A stretch of 64,000 nt of DNA from the NCBI RefSeq assembly GCF_036108815.1, contig NZ_CP107985.1:434001-498000 (forward strand), given 5' to 3'. Position numbers and translations under genes: made by a program. Positions within the stretch are counted from its first letter, which is position 1. Every line of letters begins with the position of its first letter. The stretch is from Streptomyces sp. NBC_00353 (lineage in GTDB: Bacteria > Actinomycetota > Actinomycetes > Streptomycetales > Streptomycetaceae). This document shows, in pieces, positions 1 to 8,209 of the stretch. The notes beneath the pieces were generated by a model that ran no database searches, was not told the DNA's origin, and was given only the letters and a program-made list of their open reading frames with translations.

Positions 1-1592
1 TTCCCAAGGACCAGGTGTGGTCCGGTGAGCTGTATCTGGAGCTGCACCGCGCCACGTACACCTCACAGGCGCGCACCAAGCAGGGCAACCGGCGCAGCGA
101 GCACCTGATGCGCGAGGCGGAGCTGTGGGCGACGACGGCCGCGCTGCACGCGCCGGGCTACCGCTATCCGCACGAGAAGCTGGACCGGCTGTGGAAGACG
201 GTGCTGCTGCACCAGTTCCACGACATCCTGCCGGGCTCCTCGATCGCCTGGGTCCATCGCGAGGCAGAGGCGGAGTACGCTCGGGTCGCGGCCGAGGTGC
301 AGGAGCTGACGACCGAGGCACTGGCGGCGCTTTCCGGTGGTGAAGGCCTGTCGGTGTTCAACACCGCTCCGCGCGACCGCGCCGAGGTCGTCACGGTGCC
401 CGCGGGCACAGCGGCCGACGGCCAGCAGCTGGCCGACGGCTCGGTGGCCGTGTACACCGAGGTCCCGGCGAGCGGCATCGCACCGCTCGGCGCGTCGGGG
501 GCCGCCCCGCAGCCGGTGACCGTCGAGGGCCGGGTGCTGGACAACGGCCTGGTGCGGGTGGAAGTCGCCGCGAACGGCACCATCGCCTCCGTCCGCGACC
601 TGGTGGCCGGCCGTGAGGTGCTGGCGCCGAACGCTGCCGGCAATCTGCTGCGCCTGCACAGCGACCTGCCCAACTACTGGGACGCCTGGGACATCGACAA
701 GCACTACCGGAACCGCTACACGGACCTCACCGAGGCCGAGTCGGTCACTGTGTCGGAGGAGGGCCCGCTGCTCGGCGCGCTGCGGGTGGAGCGCTCCTTC
801 GGCAAGGGCTCACGGATCGTCCAGAGGATCGTGGTACGTGCGGGCAGCCGCCGGATCGACATCGAGACGGAGATCGACTGGCACGAGGCGGAGAAGATAC
901 TCAAGGCCGCCTTCCCGGTCGACGTCCGGGCCGACCACTCCCGCGCCGAGATCCAGTTCGGCCATGTGCAGCGCCCCACGCACACCAACACCAGCTGGGA
1001 GGCTGCCCGGTTCGAGGTCTACGGCCACCGGTGGGTGCACATCGGGGAGCCGGGGTACGGCGTCGCGGTCATCAACGACTCGACGTACGGACACGATGTC
1101 TCCCGCACCACGCGGGAGACGGACGGCGGTACGACGACGACGGTCCGTCTCAGCCTGGTGCGAGCCCCGCGCGTCCCGGACCCGGGGGCGGACCAGGGCA
1201 AGCACCGCTTCACCTACGCCCTGTTGCCGGGCGCGACGGTCGAGGACGCCGTCGCCGAGGGGTACGCACTGAACCTGCCGCTGCGGGTCGGCGCCGCGGC
1301 CTCGGCCACCCCGGTGGTCACCAGCGACAACCCGGCCGTCACCGTCGAGGCGGTCAAGCTGGCCGACGACGGCTCGGGCGATGTGGTGGTGCGGCTCTAC
1401 GAGTCGCTGGGCGGCCGGGCGCAGGCGGTTCTGCGCCCGGGCTTCCCGCTGGGCAAAGTACAGGTCACGGACCTGCTGGAGCGCCCGCTCGCGGGGCAGC
1501 CCGCAGAGGTATCAGCGGCCCGTGAGGGGGAGGTGGCCGTGACACTACGGCCGTTCCAGATCCTCACCGTGCGGCTGACGCCCGCGGGCTGA
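1..1592 (+). CDS. Alpha-mannosidase, glycoside hydrolase family 38, C-terminal part
   Basis: The reading frame is already open at the window edge, so the true start lies upstream. The visible 530 residues begin with the GH38 signature WSGELYLELHRATYTSQA followed by HQFHDILPGSSIAWVHREAE, which belongs to the end of the catalytic (beta/alpha) region and the alpha-mannosidase middle domain. The rest is the long beta-rich C-terminal domain, with motifs such as DLPNYWDAWDID typical of the family. The catalytic nucleophile and metal-site residues lie in the missing N-terminal half. The enzyme hydrolyses terminal alpha-mannosides and in streptomycetes is usually cytoplasmic. It ends with TGA, followed by an imperfect terminator hairpin. 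The family assignment is firm; the exact linkage specificity cannot be read from this half. Confidence 0.93.
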   Translation, partial: PKDQVWSGELYLELHRATYTSQARTKQGNRRSEHLMREAELWATTAALHAPGYRYPHEKLDRLWKTVLLHQFHDILPGSSIAWVHREAEAEYARVAAEVQELTTEALAALSGGEGLSVFNTAPRDRAEVVTVPAGTAADGQQLADGSVAVYTEVPASGIAPLGASGAAPQPVTVEGRVLDNGLVRVEVAANGTIASVRDLVAGREVLAPNAAGNLLRLHSDLPNYWDAWDIDKHYRNRYTDLTEAESVTVSEEGPLLGALRVERSFGKGSRIVQRIVVRAGSRRIDIETEIDWHEAEKILKAAFPVDVRADHSRAEIQFGHVQRPTHTNTSWEAARFEVYGHRWVHIGEPGYGVAVINDSTYGHDVSRTTRETDGGTTTTVRLSLVRAPRVPDPGADQGKHRFTYALLPGATVEDAVAEGYALNLPLRVGAAASATPVVTSDNPAVTVEAVKLADDGSGDVVVRLYESLGGRAQAVLRPGFPLGKVQVTDLLERPLAGQPAEVSAAREGEVAVTLRPFQILTVRLTPAG

Positions 1593-1598
1593 TGGTAC

Positions 1599-1638
1599 GG
1601 GGCCCTGCCCGGTCTTCCCCATGGGCCGGGCGGGACCC
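1599..1638 (+). terminator. Imperfect terminator hairpin after the alpha-mannosidase
   Basis: GC-rich inverted repeat starting 7 nt after the stop codon: gggccctgcccggtc pairs with gccgggcgggaccc (about 12 of 14 positions) around a short loop. There is no long T-run, as is common in Streptomyces. Inferred to terminate the mannosidase transcript. Confidence 0.5.
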
Positions 1639-1907
1639 TTGTGCCGGTTGCTTCCGGCGGCGCGCGCTGATTCCCGGCGCACCATGGGACGGGCCAAAGG
1701 GCGCGTTTCGTCGCTCCAGGGCAAGATCCTGCAGCCCGTGGGCAGCACCATCCGCAATCGCGCGCACCGACGGCTGACCGGTGCGCCAGAGAGCAGCATC
1801 AGCCGCGCCGCTACGGCACGCTCAGGACTGCGCACGCCTTGGAGGCAATCCGCGAGGCGCGCCGTGTAAAGACGGCCACGGCGGGCTCCGCGGCCGGTGC
1901 GTTGGGC

Positions 1908-2039
1908 TCACCGCGAGATCAGCCACACGAGCAACCCGGTCGTGATGGTGCTGCCGGCCGCGTACGCGGCGCCGCGGAGCATGGCGACGCCTGCGGCATG
2001 CAGCAGGCGACGTCGGGTTCGGCGAACAGGTCGTGGCAT
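1908..2039 (-). CDS. Small cationic membrane protein (43 aa)
   Basis: A short reading frame, MPRPVRRTRRRLLHAAGVAM followed by a hydrophobic stretch ending GLLVWLISR. It is preceded by a near-perfect Shine-Dalgarno (taggaggattc then ATG), which is the main reason to call it. The N-terminus is very arginine-rich (seven Arg in the first eleven residues) and residues 20-42 could form one membrane helix, giving a probable inside-to-outside single-pass topology. No family was recognised. It lies alone, convergent with the mannosidase and divergent from the 383-aa protein at 2175. The strong ribosome site and clean stop make it more likely real than the other frames in this gap. Confidence 0.55.
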   Translation of the reverse strand: MPRPVRRTRRRLLHAAGVAMLRGAAYAAGSTITTGLLVWLISR

Positions 2040-2174
2040 GAATCCTCCTACGTGTGAAGGGAGTTGAGAACGTTGCACCCGTCAGGTACGTGCTGGTTCA
2101 GCGGGCGTGCGATCCAGTAGGCCATCTCGTCAGCCGGCAACCGGGCGGCGTAATCGCGGGGTTCTAACTAGAGT

Positions 2175-3326
2175 GTGGCTGTGGCGTGGAAGGGGCCGAG
2201 TGCGGCTGAGCGGGAGCTGTCTGAACTGATGCGGGCGCGGGATCTGTGCGTGAGCTGGGCCCGGATCAGGCGCTGGCGTGAGTTCGGGGCCCTGCCGTGG
2301 GGCGCCCGGCGCGGTCTGGGAAGAGGTGCCGGATCGGTCTCGGAACTCACGGCCGATACCGCCGTGGTCGCCGAGGCTCTTGCCCTGGCCACGGCCAGGA
2401 AGGCGCGTCTTGAAAAAGCCGTGCTCCGCGTCTTCACCGTGCACCCGCGGTGCGAGGATGTGTTCGTCGCCACCTGGGTTCCGCTGCCGGAACGTGGGGT
2501 TCGTAAAGCGTTGACGTGGTACCTCGGCCAGGACCGTTCAAGTGCGGTGGCCGTCGTCGAGCGGGCTGTCGAAGCCGTAGGCGACGATCCTGAGCGGCGT
2601 GCGGAAGCCGCGCATGCTGCCGCACACGCCTACTACACCAGGCGCTATCACCAGGCGCGGAGAATGCGCTCGGCAGGTGGCGGCGTCCACCCGGCTGATC
2701 CACACAGCCGGGCGGACGCTCAGGGACTGGCTACGTTCGCGGCAGCCGCAGTGCTCGGCATGGAGGAATTCGGCGCGGACAGCGTGATGGAAGCCCTCCA
2801 ACAGTCACTGGGGTCAGAAGACGATGAAGCCCTGTCAGCTCAGGCGTTCACCGAGATGACGGCCATCGCCGCGCAGCGCGAGCTCTCCGGCAACAAGCTG
2901 GCCGACCCGAGCTGGATGCTCACGGCCGACAGGGCACGCCGACTGCGCGAGACGGACTACAGCACCATCTGCACAGTCCGCCACGTGCTCGCCGTGCTGG
3001 TGGAGTCCGCCCTGCCGCTACGCCTGGCTTACCGGGCCTGCCTGCAGGATCCCGCACTGCAGCACATCGAGCAGGTCCGTACGGCCAACCCGCGCGTACA
3101 CCACTACCTGGACTGCGCTGAATACATCAGCCGTCGCTCTCCAGCCGACGCCTGGGAATCGTTCACCTCTCTGCTGCTCAGCATCTGCACCGACCCCGAG
3201 AGACTGGAAGCCTTCCAACAGGATGTCACCGCCCTGGACCCGGCCCTCGACGAGGTCCACGCCCTGGGCCGGCACGCGGCAGCCCGCCTCGCACCGGCCT
3301 CGGCGGCGGCGAGCCGCCCGGCCTGA
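2175..3326 (+). CDS. Hypothetical protein (383 aa), Streptomyces-type
   Basis: A long frame with good streptomycete codon bias and no recognised catalytic motif. The protein is mostly alpha-helical and alanine-rich; residues 1-60 (RARDLCVSWARIRRWREFGA) could form a small helix-turn-helix-like head, and a central stretch (ALATARKARLEKAVLRVFTV) looks amphipathic. The C-terminus is an Ala/Arg-rich tail. The start is a GTG in GTGGCTGTGGCG with only a weak upstream purine stretch, so a start two codons downstream is possible. It stands alone, with no operon partner. Function unknown. Confidence 0.7.
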   Translation: MAVAWKGPSAAERELSELMRARDLCVSWARIRRWREFGALPWGARRGLGRGAGSVSELTADTAVVAEALALATARKARLEKAVLRVFTVHPRCEDVFVATWVPLPERGVRKALTWYLGQDRSSAVAVVERAVEAVGDDPERRAEAAHAAAHAYYTRRYHQARRMRSAGGGVHPADPHSRADAQGLATFAAAAVLGMEEFGADSVMEALQQSLGSEDDEALSAQAFTEMTAIAAQRELSGNKLADPSWMLTADRARRLRETDYSTICTVRHVLAVLVESALPLRLAYRACLQDPALQHIEQVRTANPRVHHYLDCAEYISRRSPADAWESFTSLLLSICTDPERLEAFQQDVTALDPALDEVHALGRHAAARLAPASAAASRPA

Positions 3327-3499
3327 AGGCCGCCCCGACGCGGGCGGGATCTTCCCCCCAGCCGGTCCGCTGGTTGCCGTCATGGTCACTTCGGCAGCTT
3401 CAAGGGCTGCCTTGAGGTGGTCGAAGTGCCATGCCCGAAGGCAGCACTGGGCGTCTGGGCGGGCGGTGTGTGCTGTTCCTTCGTGCGCTCCCCTGCCGA

Positions 3500-3925
3500 T
3501 CAGATCGTGTCGTCCTCTGCGGTCGGCCAGTCGAAGGGGTCTGTGTGCTCGATGTCGTCCGTCCAGTAGCCGTACCGTTCGCCGAGCACCAGCAGCAGTG
3601 CCTGCGGGTCGAGCGAGCCAGGGCGGATGACGAGGCCGAGGCCGCGCGCGGTGCTCACGGCAGCCGCGGACAGGTGAGAGCGCAGGGCGTGTTCGGTGAT
3701 TGCTCCTGCAGGAACAGGCAGGTCGTCGGAACGCTCGGGGGCCTGCATGGCGGCAAAGATGCGGGCTCGGTGTTCGTGGGAATCGCCCGGGGAGGGGCGC
3801 AGACCCTGCTGCTGGGCGCGATGGTTTCCGGCCGCGTTCGCGATGGCGGTCAGCAGATGCCAGTCACGCCACCCTTCTGCCCGCAGCTGCGTGGCCATAC
3901 GCTCGAGATGATCAAGGGAAACCAT
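3500..3925 (-). CDS. Hypothetical protein (141 aa)
   Basis: A clean frame encoding a soluble, helix-rich protein (HLERMATQLRAEGWRDWHLL at the N-terminus, WTDDIEHTDPFDWPTAEDDTI at the acidic C-terminus). No family was recognised. Its ATG is only 11 bp from the ATG of the divergent DUF402 gene, so the two share one very compact start region and are probably co-controlled or leaderless on this side, since no Shine-Dalgarno precedes this ATG. A second in-frame ATG at 3898 (MATQLRAEG) is an alternative start. Confidence 0.7.
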   Translation of the reverse strand: MVSLDHLERMATQLRAEGWRDWHLLTAIANAAGNHRAQQQGLRPSPGDSHEHRARIFAAMQAPERSDDLPVPAGAITEHALRSHLSAAAVSTARGLGLVIRPGSLDPQALLLVLGERYGYWTDDIEHTDPFDWPTAEDDTI

Positions 3926-3936
3926 GGAGGACTGAC

Positions 3937-4602
3937 ATGCAGCGATTCGAACCGGGACAAACGGCCGTGCGGCGGGACGTATTCCGAGGAAAGGTCTGGA
4001 GCGCTCAGGCTTTGCGGGTAGTGCAGGACGACCAGAACGCGCTCGTCGTGGCCTGCCGCCCCGGAGCGGAGTCGATGGCCGCCACCACGTTCATCGAGTC
4101 GATGCTCAGCGGCGACGACCTGGTCCGCAAGCAGGCACTCCCGAACCTCGCGGCAGGCCGCTGGCAGCTGGACCGATGGATCTGGCGGGACACCGTGCTG
4201 CTTCTGTGGAACCCGCCGGAGACGTACTTCAGTATCAACATGTTCTACAACCCGACCGACGATCACCACATGCTCAACTGGTACGTCAACTTCCAGCGCC
4301 CACTGGAACGCACAAAGATCGGCTTCGACACCTTCGATCTGTTGGTCGACCTTGTCGTCGCACCCGACCTGTCTTCCTGGCGCTGGAAGGACGAGGACGA
4401 ATACGCCCAAGGTCGCCGCCTGGGCGTCGTGGACGACACTGACCACAAAGCCGTCCAGCAAGCACGCGAACAAGTACTGGCAATGATCGAGCAACGCCAG
4501 GGCCCGTTCGCCTTGAACAGCGGCTGGACGGAGTGGCGATCCGAACCATCCTGGCCGACCCCCATCCTTCCTCTCGACCACCTGACCGTGAATCCGGCCT
4601 AG
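3937..4602 (+). CDS. DUF402 family protein (FomD-like)
   Basis: A 221-aa protein that begins MQRFEPGQTAVRRDVFRGKV and contains the DUF402 core, with FEPGQ at the N-terminus, VACRPGAES, a tryptophan-rich WIWRDTVLLLWNPPETYF and FDTFDLLVDLVV. The family includes FomD, a nucleotide hydrolase acting on cytidylylated intermediates in fosfomycin biosynthesis, and many uncharacterised actinomycete proteins. The ATG is preceded by tggaggactgac, an excellent ribosome site, so this start is preferred over the TTG that would add 79 residues. It is divergent from the 141-aa protein. The substrate here is unknown, and no fosfomycin genes are nearby. Confidence 0.82.
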   Translation: MQRFEPGQTAVRRDVFRGKVWSAQALRVVQDDQNALVVACRPGAESMAATTFIESMLSGDDLVRKQALPNLAAGRWQLDRWIWRDTVLLLWNPPETYFSINMFYNPTDDHHMLNWYVNFQRPLERTKIGFDTFDLLVDLVVAPDLSSWRWKDEDEYAQGRRLGVVDDTDHKAVQQAREQVLAMIEQRQGPFALNSGWTEWRSEPSWPTPILPLDHLTVNPA

Positions 4603-4713
4603 TCGCTATGACCGTGAAGGTTCACCGAGTCAGGACGCAAAGGTCGGGGTGAAGCAGGGCTCGACCTCGTTCCGGCGGGCCCAGGCCCGATCGAAGCTTC
4701 ACGGTCGCAGCAC

Positions 4714-4742
4714 TAGCATGCTCGGGTGCCTACCGAGCATGC
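4714..4742 (+). promoter_or_regulatory. Perfect 10-bp inverted repeat with the start codon in its loop; possible leaderless promoter
   Basis: gcatgctcgg (4716-4725) and ccgagcatgc (4733-4742) are perfect complements around the 7-nt loop gtgccta, and the GTG start codon of the kinase gene (4726) is the first triplet of that loop. There is no Shine-Dalgarno upstream. A -10-like TAGCAT lies at 4714-4719, six bases before the GTG, which fits leaderless transcription as seen for many streptomycete resistance genes. The palindrome could be a repressor operator or an RNA hairpin. Confidence 0.5.
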
Positions 4743-5709
4743 CCCCGCCGGATTGCCGGTTCTGGCCCGACGGCTGGTGCGCACGACCTTCGGGGTGCGC
4801 GCAACCGAACCACAGCCGCTGGCGGCCGGCGCCTGGTCTCAGGCGTTCGAGCTGACCATCGACGGCGTGGAGGCGGTCCTGCGCATCGGCGCGCACGGTA
4901 TGGACTTCGCCAAGGACGAGATCGCCGCCCGCTTCGCCGGACCCCACCTGCCCGTCCCGCCGGTCCTGGCGAGGGGCATGGTCGACAACTGGCAGTATGC
5001 GATCTCGACCCGCGCGCACGGGACCGGGTTCGACGACCTGTCCACAGCCGACGTGGCGCTGACACTGCCGAGCCTGCTGACCGCGCTCGACGCCATCGGC
5101 AGAATCGACCTTGCCGGCACCGCCGGCTACGGCATCTGGACCCCGGACGGGCGAGCACCGTACGACTCCTGGGTGGACGCGCTGCTGGCCATCGGTACCG
5201 AGACGGCCCGGGTACCTGGCTGGCGAGCAGCGCTGGCCGACTCCGAGATCGGGCTCGGGCCGGTCGAGGCCGGGCTGGCCGCCCTCGCCACACTGGGACC
5301 GTACCTGCCCAACGAACGCCGCATGATCCATGGCGACCTGCTCAGCCGCAACGTCCTCGCTGCCGGCGGCACCGTCACCGCAGTTCTGGACTGGGGCAAC
5401 GCACTGTACGGCGACCACCTCTACGACGCTGCCTGGCTCATCTACTGGTGGCCGTGGTACCCGCAGTGGCGCACCATCGACATCCACGCCGAGCTGCTCG
5501 CGGACTGGCACGCCACCGGCCCACTCCCCACCCACCTGCGCGAACGCCTCCACGCGTACCTCATCCATTTCGGCCTCGACGCCATCGCCTACTGCACCTA
5601 CCAACACCGCTGGGACGAAGTACGGCACAACGCCGACACCGTGGTCGCGCTGACCAACAGCGCGCCGGGCGAGATCGAACTCAACCGACCCATGATCGAG
5701 CCCTCGTGA
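4726..5709 (+). CDS. Aminoglycoside phosphotransferase, APH(4)/hygromycin B kinase-like
   Basis: A 327-aa member of the APH/choline kinase fold. Residues 36-53 (GAWSQAFELTIDGVEAVLRI) form the nucleotide-binding beta-hairpin. The Brenner motif is at 202-210 (HGDLLSRNV, catalytic D204 and metal-binding N209), and 219-230 (AVLDWGNALYGD) carries the second metal Asp. The overall order of motifs, including the LPVPPVLARG and WWPWYPQW segments, follows the plasmid-borne hygromycin B 4-O-kinase Hph more closely than APH(3') enzymes. It would transfer the ATP gamma-phosphate to a hydroxyl of an aminoglycoside-like substrate in the cytoplasm. It stands alone, so a resistance role is inferred from the family and not from context. 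Confidence 0.82.
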   Translation: MPTEHAPAGLPVLARRLVRTTFGVRATEPQPLAAGAWSQAFELTIDGVEAVLRIGAHGMDFAKDEIAARFAGPHLPVPPVLARGMVDNWQYAISTRAHGTGFDDLSTADVALTLPSLLTALDAIGRIDLAGTAGYGIWTPDGRAPYDSWVDALLAIGTETARVPGWRAALADSEIGLGPVEAGLAALATLGPYLPNERRMIHGDLLSRNVLAAGGTVTAVLDWGNALYGDHLYDAAWLIYWWPWYPQWRTIDIHAELLADWHATGPLPTHLRERLHAYLIHFGLDAIAYCTYQHRWDEVRHNADTVVALTNSAPGEIELNRPMIEPS

Positions 5710-5865
5710 CTGCAACCATCGGCACCCAACCGGCCGCCACGAAACTCGGGACAGCTCACACGGACACGTCGGCTTGACGTTGTGGAGCCTTGTGGCCGCG
5801 TCGGGGACGCGGAACTGAAGCATCGGGTACCCACGGTGCCAGGCCCTTCAAGTGTGCAAGGGGAT

Positions 5866-6138
5866 TCAGCCGTGCTCTTCCTCCTCGGATTCCATGCGCC
5901 GGATTCCCTCGTGGGTGAGGGTGACCATCGCGGGGGTGTTGCCCGGTTCCCAGTCGACGGTAATCAGGCCTTCGCCCGCCAGGTAGGTGCAGGCGGCGGC
6001 CAGGTCCTGTTCCGGTACGTGGAGATCGCGCCGCAGCTGTGCCCCGGTGATGCCGAGGAGGCGGTTGCCTTCGACGGCTTCGTACAGGACCCGGAGCACC
6101 TGATCGCGGTAGGTCTTGCGTTCGCGCAGTGTGGCCAT
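5866..6138 (-). CDS. Small winged-helix-like hypothetical protein (90 aa)
   Basis: MATLRERKTYRDQVLRVLYE begins a compact protein with the look of a winged helix: a helix pair (LLGITGAQLRRDLHVPEQDL), then AAACTYLAGEGLITVDWEPG and a hairpin ending MVTLTHEGIRRMESEEEEHG. No exact family was recognised. The start is the ATG preceded by agaggacgcggtc, which fixes it well inside a much longer open frame. It begins a run of four small minus-strand genes between 5.9 and 7.3 kb, possibly one transcription unit. It may bind DNA, but that is inferred only from predicted shape. Confidence 0.72.
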   Translation of the reverse strand: MATLRERKTYRDQVLRVLYEAVEGNRLLGITGAQLRRDLHVPEQDLAAACTYLAGEGLITVDWEPGNTPAMVTLTHEGIRRMESEEEEHG

Positions 6139-6188
6139 GACCGCGTCCTCTCGTGTGCGGGGTTGGATTCTGGGGCCCGTCGGGGCTC

Positions 6189-6455
6189 TTAGGTCTCGTC
6201 GGAGTGGGCGCCGGTGCCGACGGGGCTCCGGCTGGCGGCCGGCCAGGAGCGGGCGGGGCCAGCGGGAGTTGCAGTGTCCACGGTGAGGTGGAGGCGGGTG
6301 TCGCCGTCGAAGCCGGGATAGCTGCGCTGTTCCGCCCCGACGAAGCAGCCGCGGAGGGCTTCCGCGACCGCTCGGGCGGCTTCGGGCGTGTGCGCGATGA
6401 TCCGTACCTCGGCGTACCCGAGCGACGGCAGTGTCTGGGTCTCGATGTACTTCAC
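6189..6455 (-). CDS. Hypothetical protein (88 aa)
   Basis: Starts at a GTG with an aagggaac ribosome site a few bases upstream. The sequence alternates short strands and helices (MKYIETQTLPSLGYAEVRII then TPEAARAVAEALRGCFVGAE), suggesting a small alpha/beta domain of ferredoxin-like or ACT-like size, followed by a flexible tail. No family was recognised. It lies 50 bp upstream, in the direction of transcription, of the winged-helix-like gene and is probably co-transcribed with it. Confidence 0.68.
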   Translation of the reverse strand: MKYIETQTLPSLGYAEVRIIAHTPEAARAVAEALRGCFVGAEQRSYPGFDGDTRLHLTVDTATPAGPARSWPAASRSPVGTGAHSDET

Positions 6456-6548
6456 GTGGGCGTGTTCCCTTCGGGGTGGGCGAGAAGCCGGCGGGCCGGG
6501 GCGCCGTGGCGCCCCGCCCGCTGCCCCCGGTCGGAGGAAGGTCTTTCC

Positions 6549-6746
6549 TCACCGGTCGACATCCGTGCGGTGGGCTCGACGACTGGTGTCGTCCGGCAGG
6601 CCGGGAGGTCTCGGCAGGGGGTCGCTGAAGTGGTGGGCCGCGATCCGTGCGTCGTGCCGGGCGTTGAGCAGGTGGATCAGGCGCATTCCGATACCGATCG
6701 CGAGGACGATCACCGCGATGAGGACGAGGGTCTCCACGGAGCTCAT
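6549..6746 (-). CDS. Small single-pass membrane protein (65 aa)
   Basis: MSSVETLVLIAVIVLAIGIG is one clear N-terminal transmembrane helix, followed by a basic segment (MRLIHLLNARHDARIAAHHF) and a proline-rich cytoplasmic tail. Its ATG overlaps the stop of the upstream DUF5994 gene by 4 nt (ATGA), indicating translational coupling, which fixes the start inside a much longer open frame. No family was recognised. The partnership with the DUF5994 protein is the only functional hint. Confidence 0.7.
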   Translation of the reverse strand: MSSVETLVLIAVIVLAIGIGMRLIHLLNARHDARIAAHHFSDPLPRPPGLPDDTSRRAHRTDVDR

Positions 6747-7303
6747 CTCCAGCCGTTTCCGGGCAGAGGGAGGGCGCTTCGGTCCATCGGATTCCCGAAG
6801 GGGGACAGGCAGGCGCCGCCCTCGCCCTCCCAGGTGGCTTCCCGGCGCTGAACGTCGATGGTGGCTTCGTTGGCCGTCAGGACGCCTGCGGTGAGGACGC
6901 TGCCCGGGATCGCGGCGGCGGCCATCAGGCGGGCCGCGGCGGCGGGTGCGGTCTCGGGCGGGATGACGAGGAGGTCCCAGCGGCCGGCGATGTAGGAGAG
7001 CAGGATCAGCTTGTCGGGGTCCTGTTCGGTGAACCAGCCCACGTGCAGCGTGCGCCCGTCCACGGGCACCGTGTGCGGTACGACGGGCCAGCGGGTGGGG
7101 TTCACGGTGACGCGCGTGATGCGCCCCCAGGGTTCCTCCAGGGCGGCGGCAAGCGGTGGAAGCTCGGCTTCGAGGTCGCGGGAGTAGGGCCACCAGGCCC
7201 CGTCCAGCTGGCCGGCGAGCGTGGTCTTCGGGGTGAGGGACAAGCGTGCCGGGAGCTCTGCGGCAAGGTCGCGGGGCGCGGTCCGGTCGAGGGTCGTGAT
7301 CAT
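6743..7303 (-). CDS. DUF5994 family protein (copy 1)
   Basis: A 186-aa protein with the family hallmark LDGAWWPYSRDLEAELPPL near residue 33, then WGRITRVTVNPTRWPVVP and LLSYIAGRWDLLVIPPETAP. The family is widespread in streptomycetes and uncharacterised. The C-terminal extension (EATWEGEGGACLSPFGNP) is absent from the divergent second copy at 7610-8086. Its stop codon overlaps the start of the small membrane protein. It is preceded by a hairpin in its 5' region with a G-rich ribosome site directly after it. Confidence 0.82.
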   Translation of the reverse strand: MITTLDRTAPRDLAAELPARLSLTPKTTLAGQLDGAWWPYSRDLEAELPPLAAALEEPWGRITRVTVNPTRWPVVPHTVPVDGRTLHVGWFTEQDPDKLILLSYIAGRWDLLVIPPETAPAAAARLMAAAAIPGSVLTAGVLTANEATIDVQRREATWEGEGGACLSPFGNPMDRSALPLPGNGWR

Positions 7304-7318
7304 GGTGTGGACCTGCCC

Positions 7319-7408
7319 CCGGACTGCCCATCGACAGTCCGGTTTTTAGGCGACCGCCGGAAATGACACCCGCGTGAAAGCCGGTGCGCGAAGTACTTCC
7401 GGTGCTTT
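7319..7408. promoter_or_regulatory. Hairpins in the divergent DUF5994 intergenic region
   Basis: ccggactg (7319-7326) and cagtccgg (7335-7342) form a perfect 8-bp stem with an 8-nt loop. It is followed on the plus strand by ttttt, giving the shape of an intrinsic terminator, although no plus-strand gene lies upstream. On the minus strand it sits in the 5' leader of DUF5994 copy 1. A second, imperfect repeat (gaaagccgg with ccggtgctttc, about 7375-7408) follows. These may be operator or leader structures for one or both paralogues. Confidence 0.4.
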
Positions 7409-7609
7409 CACTGTACGCCTGTTCGATGGACTATGGCCGGTGTGACCAGGCATTTTCCGGCGCAGGCGCTGTGGAGTGCGGCGGTGTGGGCGGCGGGAGT
7501 ACCGTGAAACGACGGCGGGTTCGTGCACATCGTCGACCGGGCACCGGCGTCGGCATCGGCGCCGAACTGCGACGACGCACGGCCGCACCCCGTAGACGGG
7601 CGGACTCAC

Positions 7610-8086
7610 ATGGCTGACTCCGACATCCCCCACACGCCCCCACTGCTCCTGCCGGATGCGATCCACCAGGCGGTCAAACCGGGTACGGCCCTGCTGCGGC
7701 TGGAGACCACGCGGTCCCGGGAGGGGCTCCTGGACGGCGCGTGGTGGCCGCGCACGCGCGACATCGAGACCGAGCTGCCCGCGCTCATCAGCGTGCTGAC
7801 CGGGCATCTCGGGCCGATCACCCGGGTGGGTCTGGACACGTCCGCCTGGAACGGCCTCCCCACCCGCCTGGTCATCGACGACCAGGTCGTGCACCTCGAC
7901 TCCGACCCGGTCGGCGACGACACCGTCCTCATCACCCGCGGCGACAACGACCTCTTCGCCCTGCTGGTGGTTCCCCCGGACACCACCGCCGACGCCGCCC
8001 GCGAAGCGATGGCCCGCGCCGTCCGCGCCGACAACATCACCCAGGCCGCTCAGATCCTCATCGCCACCACGCCCGAACCCGAGTAG
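7610..8086 (+). CDS. DUF5994 family protein (copy 2)
   Basis: A 158-aa paralogue of the gene at 6743-7303, sharing the signature LDGAWWPRTRDIETELPALI, the GPITRVGLDTSAWNGLPTRL segment and LFALLVVPPDTTADAAREAM. The ATG at 7610 (MADSDIPHTP) is preferred over an upstream ATG at 7523, because the 29 extra residues look like intergenic sequence. It is transcribed away from copy 1, with a roughly 300-bp divergent region between them. No biochemical function is known for the family. Confidence 0.82.
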   Translation: MADSDIPHTPPLLLPDAIHQAVKPGTALLRLETTRSREGLLDGAWWPRTRDIETELPALISVLTGHLGPITRVGLDTSAWNGLPTRLVIDDQVVHLDSDPVGDDTVLITRGDNDLFALLVVPPDTTADAAREAMARAVRADNITQAAQILIATTPEPE

Positions 8087-8209
8087 GACCAGGTCGTTGA
8101 CGTGGGACTTCGCTGAAGAGCGGCTGGCGAGACCGGCCGGGCACAACATACGTCTGGCCGACGGACGCCACGTCCCCGACCACAGCCAGTAGCACGCAGG
8201 AGAAGGGCT

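Noticed and set aside
63..704. Long minus-strand open frame opposite the mannosidase
   Set aside because: High-GC shadow of the plus-strand gene; low-complexity protein with no ribosome site.
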